Source: Bacillota bacterium
GTDB lineage: Bacteria > Bacillota > Clostridia > Christensenellales > Aristaeellaceae
Assembly: GCA_023392395.1 (NCBI GenBank)
Contig: JAEVZE010000124.1
Span: forward strand, 1-5,970
Length of the DNA: 5,970 bases
Direction: 5' to 3'
The stretch's first letter is position 1. Every line of letters starts with the position of its first letter. The position numbers and the translations under genes were made by a program. The notes beneath the pieces were generated by a model that saw nothing but the letters and a program-made list of their open reading frames with translations, ran no database searches and was not told the origin of the DNA. Below, one piece after another: positions 1 through 5,190 of the stretch.

Positions 1-294
1 CTCTATGATACCAGGCCCGTGCGCAGAAATGCCAGAACAGATCTGGATTGTATGCAAATGCTGGTACTGAAGGCCTGCGACAGTGACCGATCGTTTTCCG
101 ACATCGTCCAGAACGCAAAGGAGAAAATGGGGCCGGATTTCCCCGGGGATTTCGCCTTGCACGGCTGTCTGGACCAGCTGAAAGAGCTTGGGATTGTGAT
201 TCACGAAGGCGAGCGCTATCTCAGCCTTGCCAATGACGGAGAGACCATGGCCAGATACGGGACCTCAAAACTGGTTCAAATGCTATATGCTTGA
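1..294 (+). CDS. Unrecognised small protein, probable winged-helix-like domain, 5'-incomplete
   Basis: The frame is open to the left edge. The first possible start is GTG at 19, but the 18 bases before it show no ribosome binding site, so the gene probably begins outside the window and only its C-terminal 97 codons are seen. From the GTG, the predicted order is a helix near residues 8-20 (LDCMQMLVLKACD), a helix at about 26-37 (FSDIVQNAKEKM), a helix at about 44-57 (FALHGCLDQLKELG), then a short hairpin-like stretch (IVIHEGERYLSL) and a final helix. Three helices followed by a strand pair fit a winged helix-turn-helix fold, the kind used for DNA or protein binding, but no family was recognised and the function is unknown. 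The gene for a cysteine-rich protein follows 69 bases downstream on the same strand, so the two may be co-transcribed. It could equally be the end of a larger multidomain protein. That it is coding is fairly likely; the fold is inferred. Confidence 0.6.
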   Translation, partial: LYDTRPVRRNARTDLDCMQMLVLKACDSDRSFSDIVQNAKEKMGPDFPGDFALHGCLDQLKELGIVIHEGERYLSLANDGETMARYGTSKLVQMLYA

Positions 295-363
295 GCCGAT
301 GTTGTACCCTCAACTGCTCATACAGGAAAGGCCCCGATAGGATCTTGGAGACAAGGAAGGAAG

Positions 364-582
364 ATGACCGTGGAGTGCTGGAAATGTGGGAAACCTGCCA
401 ATGGAATTTGTAAGTTTTGCGGGCGCGCCCTGTGCAAGGAACACGCCTCAGAGATGCACTCGATTGTGACGGTGTATTCCGGAGAAAAGCAGACGCCCAA
501 AGCCATCGTGGTGTCAAACGCACTTTTTTGCGGCATATGCCATCCGCAGCCTGAGCCCATCAGCATGCCAGAGATATACTAG
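364..582 (+). CDS. Small cysteine-rich, probably zinc-binding protein (B-box/DUF2180-like)
   Basis: This is a 72-residue protein with an ATG start preceded by AAGGAAGGA, a good ribosome binding site about 6 bases upstream. The first half carries paired metal-ligand motifs: Cys5-x2-Cys8, Cys16-x2-Cys19 and Cys24-x2-His27. A further Cys56-x2-Cys59-His60 lies near the C-terminus. The spacing suggests two zinc sites in a cross-brace like that of B-box or DUF2180-type small zinc proteins; the family name is recalled by resemblance, not confirmed. The middle (about residues 33-53) is a hydrophobic strand-rich stretch, and the last 12 residues are proline-rich. There is no signal peptide or membrane segment, so it is probably cytosolic. 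Zinc domains of this kind usually mediate protein or nucleic-acid contacts, but no role can be assigned. It lies downstream of the winged-helix-like gene and may share its transcript. Its coding nature is well supported by the ribosome site and the ordered ligand motifs. Confidence 0.72.
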   Translation: MTVECWKCGKPANGICKFCGRALCKEHASEMHSIVTVYSGEKQTPKAIVVSNALFCGICHPQPEPISMPEIY

Positions 583-641
583 GGGTCAACGTTGCCTTCA
601 GTGGCGCGGAGACGACCTGGCCGTTTTTTGTCGTGACTCTG

Positions 642-660
642 GATCTGGCCGCCCCAGATC
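642..660. repeat. Inverted repeat, 7-bp perfect stem
   Basis: GATCTGG at 642-648 pairs with CCAGATC at 654-660 across a 5-base loop. No run of T follows on either strand, so it is not a standard intrinsic terminator. It lies 60 bases past the stop of the zinc-protein gene and could be a 3' end structure or a protein-binding palindrome. Only the symmetry is certain. Confidence 0.45.
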
Positions 661-745
661 GGACGTCCATCCAGCGATTTGGGCAGTCCGGATTTTAGAT
701 TCTTTCTGGCATCCGCGCAATGATACCCAATCCCCTTGGGGCAGA

Positions 746-773
746 AAAATTCCGGCTGAATGGCCGGAATTTT
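746..773. terminator. Probable bidirectional intrinsic terminator between convergent genes
   Basis: AAAATTCCGGC (746-756) and GCCGGAATTTT (763-773) form a perfect 11-bp stem with a 6-base loop. The stem ends in TTTT on the plus strand and in TTTTT on the minus strand, which is the layout of a terminator serving both directions. It lies about 160 bases after the plus-strand zinc-protein gene and about 225 bases after the minus-strand diguanylate cyclase gene. The T runs are short, so termination may be incomplete. Confidence 0.6.
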
Positions 774-789
774 GATTGCAGGCTCTCCT

Positions 790-804
790 CTATCCCCTTG
801 ACAT
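790..804. repeat. 15-bp direct repeat, copy 1
   Basis: CTATCCCCTTGACAT occurs here and again, exactly, at 2483-2497, in the same orientation. The second copy is the last five codons of rlmD read on the minus strand (Met-Ser-Arg-Gly-stop). The two copies enclose the diguanylate cyclase gene and its flanks. Homology with the rlmD tail does not extend convincingly beyond the 15 bases on either side. Confidence 0.6.
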
Positions 805-968
805 CAATGCCTTCCTCACGTCGCTTTCGTGCTCGAACCGCTTTCAGAGGAAAAGTTTCAGTGCCTTATACGCCTTGCTCCGTCAGATGGATCGGGAACA
901 GTTCCTATAGTTCCACCAGAGACATTTCCGACAGCGGTTCACGACGGCTTCTTTACTTTATGTGCCAG

Positions 969-997
969 CGGCGAACCGTTCCTTCGCGCGTTCGCCG
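969..997 (-). repeat. Inverted repeat just past the diguanylate cyclase stop codon
   Basis: CGGCGAAC (969-976) and GTTCGCCG (990-997) make a perfect 8-bp GC-rich stem around a 13-base loop, beginning only two bases beyond the TGA of the cyclase gene. The minus-strand sequence after the stem (CTGGCACATAAAG) has no T run, so it is not a canonical intrinsic terminator. A 3' mRNA-stabilising structure or factor-dependent end is possible. Confidence 0.4.
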
Positions 998-999
998 AA

Positions 1000-2436
1000 T
1001 CAGATCACCGTAATCTGGTTGCGCCCGGTTTTCTTTGAGCAATAAAGCGCTTCGTCAACCATTTTGATCATCTGATCCGTATTGGACTTTCCCGCGATCT
1101 CCGAAAGCCCGATGCTGACCGTTACCGGATAATTCTCCTCATTCCTCAATTGTTCCATAAATCCGTTGAGGAGGCGCACGGCTTCCTCCTGTCCAACCAT
1201 CAACACGCCAAGGAACTCGTCCCCACCCCAACGGGCCGCCGTCCCTTTCCCATCAATCGCGTTTCGGAGCATTTCGCCAACCATTGTAAGCACGGCATTT
1301 CCGAACACATGCCCGCGCGCATCATTGACTTCTTTAAAGTTGTCAATGTCAAACATGAACATCGTGATCTTTCGGCCGCGGTTCTTCGCAAGGAGCGTTT
1401 GATATTGCTTAATGAACAATTTCCTGTTTGCAAGTCCGGTAAGCTCATCCGTGTTCTCAGCCACAATCAAACGTTGGTTATAGATGAGAACCACGCTGGT
1501 CGTGACAAAGATGCAGGCCGCCAGTGAAATAAGCATAAAGATGATATTGCTTTTTATGTTCTGTTCGAACGATCTGGTGATTGAGTCCGTATCCTTTTCC
1601 AGCACAAGATGCCAGCCCAGCGTATCATCAAATTTTGTGATCAGACACTTCCGCGCGCCGCCGGTGGTGAACCACTGCAGGTTGGATTCCCTCGACATAT
1701 TCAGCGCGATTTCGTCTTGAATGCCGGTTCTTTCCGCAAGCTCCGCTTGTTCAATAAAGACGTCCGTGCTCCCCTTAAAGGAATTTTCCGCGCTACGAAT
1801 GTTGATGATATAGATCGCCAGGTCATAGGTGTCCGCATAGTCCTTGATCACATTTTCAAACGATGCCACTTCGAAACCAACGCCGATCACGCCCAGCAGT
1901 TTTCCGCTTTCATCGACCACCCGGAAGTTGACAAATATGGAGATGGTATTCTGATTTTTCTCATTTGTATCGACTTCCAGGTCGTACTCCTGCCCCAAAT
2001 TCACGAAATTATAATACCAAACATCATGTGCGTCGTTTCTGGATAGCGTCTTGTTCAGTCCGTCCTGATAATAGTAGTTCCCCGTCTGTTCCGAGATGCA
2101 GAATACCGTCGAATACTGATACTTTGTCTGATAGGCTTTCAGATAACTGTACAACTGATCCAGGTATTCCTGGTTTTGCTTGTTGTCCGGTTCGTGCGAG
2201 AGCCATGTCTTCAGGAAGACGTCGTTCGCCATCGTCTTTGAGACCATGACCGGTTTATCCATTGTGTTCTCGATATATTTGGAGATGTCCGAATCGGCGA
2301 GGCTGACGATATTCTCCAGATGCTTTTCGGCAAGATCCTGGTATGTGAGTGTGCTTTTGTATATGACCGCCATAAATCCAGCGATAATAAAAAAGATAAT
2401 AATGAGATTTGTCATCAGCAAGATGTGCTTTCTCAC
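1000..2436 (-). CDS. Membrane-bound diguanylate cyclase with dCache-like sensor and GGDEF domain
   Basis: Predicted to make the second messenger cyclic di-GMP from two GTP in response to an extracellular cue. It has 478 residues from a GTG start. GGAGG sits 8 bases before this GTG, whereas the in-frame TTG five codons upstream overlaps that ribosome site and is not favoured. The order is a transmembrane helix at about residues 6-27, an extracellular sensor region at about 30-290 resembling a dCache domain (including WYYNFVNLG and GVIGVGFEV stretches), a second transmembrane helix at about 298-320, and a GGDEF domain at about 329-478 beginning DELTGLANR. The active-site signature GGDEF is intact at 404-408, as are the metal aspartates of FDID (363 and 365) and the guanine-contact Asn371. 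Two departures are visible: the GHxxGD motif reads GHVFGN, putting Asn380 where Asp is usual, and the inhibitory RxxD site is replaced by DGKG (395-398). There is no EAL or HD-GYP domain. The gene is markedly less GC-rich than rlmD and pfkA, 46 bases after rlmD on the same strand. The ligand is unknown. Confidence 0.93.
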   Translation of the reverse strand: MRKHILLMTNLIIIFFIIAGFMAVIYKSTLTYQDLAEKHLENIVSLADSDISKYIENTMDKPVMVSKTMANDVFLKTWLSHEPDNKQNQEYLDQLYSYLKAYQTKYQYSTVFCISEQTGNYYYQDGLNKTLSRNDAHDVWYYNFVNLGQEYDLEVDTNEKNQNTISIFVNFRVVDESGKLLGVIGVGFEVASFENVIKDYADTYDLAIYIINIRSAENSFKGSTDVFIEQAELAERTGIQDEIALNMSRESNLQWFTTGGARKCLITKFDDTLGWHLVLEKDTDSITRSFEQNIKSNIIFMLISLAACIFVTTSVVLIYNQRLIVAENTDELTGLANRKLFIKQYQTLLAKNRGRKITMFMFDIDNFKEVNDARGHVFGNAVLTMVGEMLRNAIDGKGTAARWGGDEFLGVLMVGQEEAVRLLNGFMEQLRNEENYPVTVSIGLSEIAGKSNTDQMIKMVDEALYCSKKTGRNQITVI

Positions 2437-2444
2437 AACCAGAG

Positions 2445-2449
2445 CCTCC
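2445..2449 (-). promoter_or_regulatory. Ribosome binding site fixing the diguanylate cyclase start
   Basis: On the minus strand GGAGG lies 8 bases before GTG at 2436-2434. The alternative TTG at 2451-2449 overlaps this motif and has no good site of its own, so the GTG is the better start and the protein is five residues shorter than the longest open frame. Confidence 0.75.
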
Positions 2450-2482
2450 AATGCTTCCGTACCGTTTGCCTTCGGCGATTGA

Positions 2483-2497
2483 CTATCCCCTTGACAT
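2483..2497. repeat. 15-bp direct repeat, copy 2, at the 3' end of rlmD
   Basis: This is an exact second copy of CTATCCCCTTGACAT (first at 790-804). Here it encodes the final Met-Ser-Arg-Gly and the TAG stop of rlmD. A gene 3' end as one copy of a direct repeat is a familiar arrangement for integration sites, but no integrase is visible in the window. Confidence 0.6.
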
Positions 2498-3778
2498 TAC
2501 CGCCACGCACTCGACGTGGGCCGTCCAGGGGAACATGTCCACCGGCTGCACCTTGCCCAGGCAATAGCCGCTCGCCGCGAGGCGTTTGAGATCGCGGGAG
2601 AGTGTGCCGGGGTCGCAGGAGACGTAGACGATGCGCTTCGGCGCGGCGGCGCCCAGCGCACGGGTCAGTTCCTCTTCCAGCCCTTTGCGGGGCGGATCCA
2701 CCACGACCACGTCCGGCTTCAGGCCCTTGCGCAGCATTTCGGGCAGGAGCTTTTCGGCCCGGCCCGGGATAAAATCAGCCACGCGGGTGAGCCCGGCGCG
2801 CTTCGCGTTCTCGCGGGCGTCCCGGACGGCCTCAGGCATCAATTCAATGCCGATCACGCGATCGGCGTGCTTTGCCATGTACAGCGCGATGGAGCCCGCG
2901 CCGCAGTAGGCGTCCACCACCAGCTCGCACCCGGTAAGGCCCGCAAAGTCCAGCGCGGTTTTGTACAATGCTTCCACCTGCACCGGGTTTACCTGAAAGA
3001 AGGTCTGCGGGGCCAGACTGAACCCAATGCCGCCCAGTTCGTCGGCCAGGGTCGCGTTTCCCGAGATCAGACGGCACTCGCCGTCCAGCGCGTGAGTATA
3101 GCCCGGCTTCAAACGGCAGCCGTAGAGTGATTTCAGTTCCGGCAGCGCGCCCGAAAGCGCCTTCGCGGCCTCCGAGGCATCCCAGCCGCCTTCATAGGAC
3201 AGCACCGCCATCTCCTCGCCCGCGCGGCTTACGCGGGTGACCAGGTACTTGAGCGGCGTCCTCGGGTGCGCCTTCAGCCAGGTACGGAGAGCGCGCATCG
3301 CCCGGACACTCGGCTCTTTTTGCAGCAGGCAGTCCTCCACTGGCAGGATGTTCCGGCCGTCCACACGGCGCAGGCCGATCTTCTCGCAGTCGATGGCGTA
3401 CTCCGCCTTGTTGCGGCAGCGCTCGGGCTGCGCCATGCCCAGGGTTTCCAGCACCACCGGCGCGTTGAAGCCGCCGATGCGCTGGAGCGCGTCCTGAACC
3501 CGCTGCCGCTTCAGCGCCAGCGACAGCTCATAGGTCATATGCCGGGCCTGGCAGCCGCCGCACTCGCTGGCATAGCGGCAGTCGCCCGCGCGCCGGTCCG
3601 GGCTGGGCGACAAAACGCGAAGCAGGCGCGCCACCAGAAAGCGCTCCTGCTCCCGCACAATTTCAATTTCCACCGTTTCGCCCGGCAGCGCGCCCGGCAC
3701 GAACACCGCGCGGCCATCCAGCCGCCCGACGCCCTGCAGTTCCGACGCCGCCCCGGTGATGGCAACTTCGTGGGCCAT
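2483..3778 (-). CDS. rlmD: 23S rRNA (uracil-C5)-methyltransferase, RlmD/RlmCD (RumA) family
   Basis: A cytosolic SAM-dependent enzyme that methylates C5 of uridine in 23S rRNA; in Gram-positives the family member RlmCD modifies both U747 and U1939, so the exact target cannot be told from sequence. The 431 residues match the family length. An N-terminal TRAM RNA-binding domain spans about 1-55. Cys67, Cys73, Cys76 and Cys150 (in VEDC) are the four iron-sulfur ligands. The catalytic domain shows FFQVN (260-264), the SAM loop DAYCGAG (289-295), DPPRKG (361-366), and SCDP with the nucleophile Cys388. HVEC near the end carries the general base Glu423. All key residues are present, so it should be active. 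The ATG is the very next base after the pfkA stop, with only a weak ribosome site inside the pfkA end, suggesting translational coupling. The last five codons are one copy of the 15-bp repeat found again at 790-804. Confidence 0.95.
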   Translation of the reverse strand: MAHEVAITGAASELQGVGRLDGRAVFVPGALPGETVEIEIVREQERFLVARLLRVLSPSPDRRAGDCRYASECGGCQARHMTYELSLALKRQRVQDALQRIGGFNAPVVLETLGMAQPERCRNKAEYAIDCEKIGLRRVDGRNILPVEDCLLQKEPSVRAMRALRTWLKAHPRTPLKYLVTRVSRAGEEMAVLSYEGGWDASEAAKALSGALPELKSLYGCRLKPGYTHALDGECRLISGNATLADELGGIGFSLAPQTFFQVNPVQVEALYKTALDFAGLTGCELVVDAYCGAGSIALYMAKHADRVIGIELMPEAVRDARENAKRAGLTRVADFIPGRAEKLLPEMLRKGLKPDVVVVDPPRKGLEEELTRALGAAAPKRIVYVSCDPGTLSRDLKRLAASGYCLGKVQPVDMFPWTAHVECVAVMSRG

Positions 3779-4831
3779 TCAGCCGGACACCGTGTTGATC
3801 AGGTCGTACAATTCCGAATTGAACTGGCCGCCGCGGTTGCGGGCGTCGGCGATGGGCACCTCGATCATGCGGTTTTCGCGCATGCCGATGGCGAGGCCGT
3901 AGCGATCGTCCCTGAGAAGTTCCACCGCGCGCTGGCCCATTCGGGTGGCCAGAATCCGGTCGGTGGCGGTGGGGCTGCCGCCCCGCTGGATATAGCCCAG
4001 CACCGTGGCGCGGGTGTCGTGGCCCGAAAGCGCCTCGATGATCCGGGCCAGCTGGCCGCTGTCCATCTGGCTGTCCAGGACGCCCGCCAGCTTTTCGTTG
4101 GTCTCGCACAGCCCCTTGACATCACTGGTCATGGAGGAGAACGCGCCCTCGGCCACGATGATGATCATGGAGCTCTTGCCCTTGAGCACGCCCCACTTGA
4201 CCTTTTCCGCCACCTCTTCGATGGACCACTTAACCTCCGGGATCAGCACGATCTCCGCGCCGCAGGCCAGCGCCGTGTGCACCGCGATGTCGCCACAGTT
4301 GCGGCCCATGACGGTGACAAGGCTGGCGCGCTCGTGGGAGTCGCTGGTCTCTCGGATCTTGTTCAGGCATTCGCAGGCGGTGTTGAGCGCGGTGTCAAAG
4401 CCGATCGTCGCATCGGTGTAGATAAGGTCGTTGTCAATGGTGCCGGGGATGCCGATCACGGGATACCCAAGCTTGTCCAGATCGGTGCCGCCGCGGAACG
4501 TGCCATCGCCGCCGATCAGCACCATGCCCTCGACGCCCAGCATTTTGAGGTTGGCCACCACGCGCTTTTGTGCCTCAAGCTCTTTGAACTCGACGCAGCG
4601 GGCGGTCATCAGAAAGGTGCCGCCGCGGTGAATTTTGTCGGAGACGGAGTGGGCGGTCATCATGGTGAAGTCGTCCGACGAGTCCTTGGAGCGCATCAGC
4701 ATGCCGTTGTAGCCGCGGCGGAAACCGATCACACTCATGTCATACGACAAAGCGGACCTGACCACCGCGCGAATCGCGGCGTTCATGCCGGGCGCGTCCC
4801 CGCCGGAGGTCATCACGCCAATCCTTTTCAT
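3779..4831 (-). CDS. pfkA: ATP-dependent 6-phosphofructokinase
   Basis: Catalyses fructose 6-phosphate + ATP to fructose 1,6-bisphosphate + ADP, the committed step of glycolysis, in the cytosol. The 350 residues contain the nucleotide loop SGGDAPGMNAAIR (9-21), GGDGT (107-111), PGTIDND (129-135) with catalytic Asp133, MGRNCGD (175-181) and the sugar-phosphate motif GYIQRGGSP (279-287). Gly in GGDGT and in PGTIDND marks ATP rather than pyrophosphate as donor. Arg21 and Arg25, which bind allosteric effectors in the E. coli enzyme, are kept. Two oddities are seen. The usual His of GHIQRGG is Tyr280, and about 24 extra residues lie at roughly 231-257 compared with the E. coli and Bacillus enzymes, with a smaller insertion near 46-54. 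This makes it about 30 residues longer than the common 320. The start ATG has GGAGG 8 bases upstream. It is the middle gene of the operon with the small gene (24-base gap) and rlmD (no gap). Neither dnaE, accA nor pyk, frequent Firmicutes neighbours, is in view. Confidence 0.96.
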   Translation of the reverse strand: MKRIGVMTSGGDAPGMNAAIRAVVRSALSYDMSVIGFRRGYNGMLMRSKDSSDDFTMMTAHSVSDKIHRGGTFLMTARCVEFKELEAQKRVVANLKMLGVEGMVLIGGDGTFRGGTDLDKLGYPVIGIPGTIDNDLIYTDATIGFDTALNTACECLNKIRETSDSHERASLVTVMGRNCGDIAVHTALACGAEIVLIPEVKWSIEEVAEKVKWGVLKGKSSMIIIVAEGAFSSMTSDVKGLCETNEKLAGVLDSQMDSGQLARIIEALSGHDTRATVLGYIQRGGSPTATDRILATRMGQRAVELLRDDRYGLAIGMRENRMIEVPIADARNRGGQFNSELYDLINTVSG

Positions 4832-4839
4832 GGTTTAAT

Positions 4840-4844
4840 CCTCC
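4840..4844 (-). promoter_or_regulatory. Ribosome binding site of pfkA
   Basis: On the minus strand GGAGG stands 8 bases before the pfkA ATG, in the 24-base gap after the small upstream gene. There is no promoter-like sequence in this gap, which supports co-transcription. Confidence 0.75.
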
Positions 4845-4855
4845 GATTTTTTACT

Positions 4856-5068
4856 CTAAAGCCCGTTTTCCTGGAGTACCTCGCGCGCTTCCTTGGCCTC
4901 GGCCTTGATGGCCTGCAGCTCGAAGCAGTGCTCCCCCGCCAGCGTGTGCGCAACCGGGCGGACGCGCACCATAAAGCCTTCGCGGGTCAAAAGCGCCTGG
5001 GCGTCCGCGGCCCGCTGCTCGCTGTGGGCCATGTGGATTACGACCCACACCCCTTCGGCGTTCTTCAC
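4856..5068 (-). CDS. Small conserved-type protein of unknown function, possibly DUF2007-like
   Basis: This is a 70-residue protein, the first gene of the pfkA-rlmD operon. The start is GTG, 7 bases after GGAGG within a near-perfect ribosome site (AAAGGAGGTG). The longer frame from TTG at 5104 is rejected because that codon falls where transcription should begin, about 6 bases past the TATAAT box. The predicted pattern is strand (WVVIHMA, 8-14), helix (SEQRAADAQALLTREG, 16-31), strand (FMVRVRPVA, 32-40), strand (HCFELQAI, 47-54) and a C-terminal helix (EAKEAREVLQENG). This compact ferredoxin-like alternation resembles small DUF2007-type proteins, which often read as 'putative signal-transducing'; the assignment is by resemblance only. 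It has no membrane segment and no metal-ligand cluster. Its place ahead of pfkA suggests a role tied to that operon, but no function can be claimed. Confidence 0.78.
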   Translation of the reverse strand: MKNAEGVWVVIHMAHSEQRAADAQALLTREGFMVRVRPVAHTLAGEHCFELQAIKAEAKEAREVLQENGL

Positions 5069-5074
5069 CCAGGC

Positions 5075-5084
5075 ACCTCCTTTG
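5075..5084 (-). promoter_or_regulatory. Strong ribosome binding site of the small operon-leading gene
   Basis: AAAGGAGGTG on the minus strand is a near-complete match to the anti-Shine-Dalgarno complement and is followed after TGCCTGG by GTG at 5068. It decides the start of the 70-residue protein. Confidence 0.8.
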
Positions 5085-5085
5085 C

Positions 5086-5114
5086 TTGCGTTTCCCAATT
5101 TCAAAGAGTATTAT
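5086..5114 (+). promoter_or_regulatory. Candidate sigma-A promoter for the D-Ala-D-Ala dipeptidase gene
   Basis: TTGCGT (5086-5091), a 17-base spacer and TATTAT (5109-5114) point rightward toward the gene starting at 5191. The -10 matches the consensus at five of six positions and the -35 at three of six. Transcription would start near 5121, giving a leader of about 70 bases. The -10 overlaps that of the oppositely directed promoter. Confidence 0.5.
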
Positions 5115-5138
5115 ATCCTCATGCGCGGCTTTGCGCAA
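5110..5138 (-). promoter_or_regulatory. Sigma-A promoter of the small gene-pfkA-rlmD operon
   Basis: On the minus strand TTGCGC (5138-5133), a 17-base spacer and a perfect TATAAT (5115-5110) lie 42 bases ahead of the first gene. Transcription should start near 5103, leaving a leader of about 35 bases that contains the strong ribosome site. The -35 sits in the 8-bp palindrome TTGCGCAA (5131-5138). Confidence 0.68.
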
Positions 5139-5176
5139 GGGTCCCCCAAGTGGTGTTGCGAAAATTGCCAAATTGT

Positions 5177-5183
5177 GGGAGGG
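5177..5183 (+). promoter_or_regulatory. Ribosome binding site of the dipeptidase gene
   Basis: GGGAGGG contains GGAGG (5178-5182), 8 bases before GTG at 5191. An ATG at 5184 touches the motif, is too close to be used, and opens only a 15-codon frame, so GTG is the start. Confidence 0.7.
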
Positions 5184-5190
5184 ATGAAGT

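Larger units (their letters stand above)
583..999. other. 417-base stretch with no convincing gene
   Basis: This stretch separates the plus-strand zinc-protein gene from the stop of the minus-strand diguanylate cyclase gene, so it is a convergent intergenic region. Open frames on the plus strand (for example 720-1013) cross an 11-bp palindrome and run into the end of the cyclase gene, lack a ribosome binding site and have an arginine/serine-rich composition without domains, so they are not called. The minus strand between about 985 and 790 gives a protein-like frame broken by three stop codons. What can be supported is inverted repeats at 642-660, 746-773 and 969-997 and one copy of a 15-bp direct repeat at 790-804. 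Confidence 0.6.

Noticed and set aside
293..319. Interrupted inverted repeat (GAGC/GCTC with GTTG/CAAC) after the first gene
   Set aside because: The stem is split by a bulge and no T run follows, so it is too weak to call a terminator or regulator.
798..826. TTGACA within the 15-bp repeat as a plus-strand -35 box
   Set aside because: The sequence at the correct distance (TCGCTT at 821-826) is not a -10 box and no gene follows.
720..1038. Plus-strand open frames of 97 and 69 codons in the intergenic region
   Set aside because: They have no ribosome binding site and a low-complexity Arg/Ser-rich composition; the longer one crosses the 746-773 hairpin, and both overlap the 3' end of the cyclase gene.
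4112..4124. Third partial copy (13 bases) of the 15-bp repeat
   Set aside because: It lies inside the pfkA coding sequence in a different reading frame and a 13-base match is within chance for a window this size, so it is not treated as a repeat copy.
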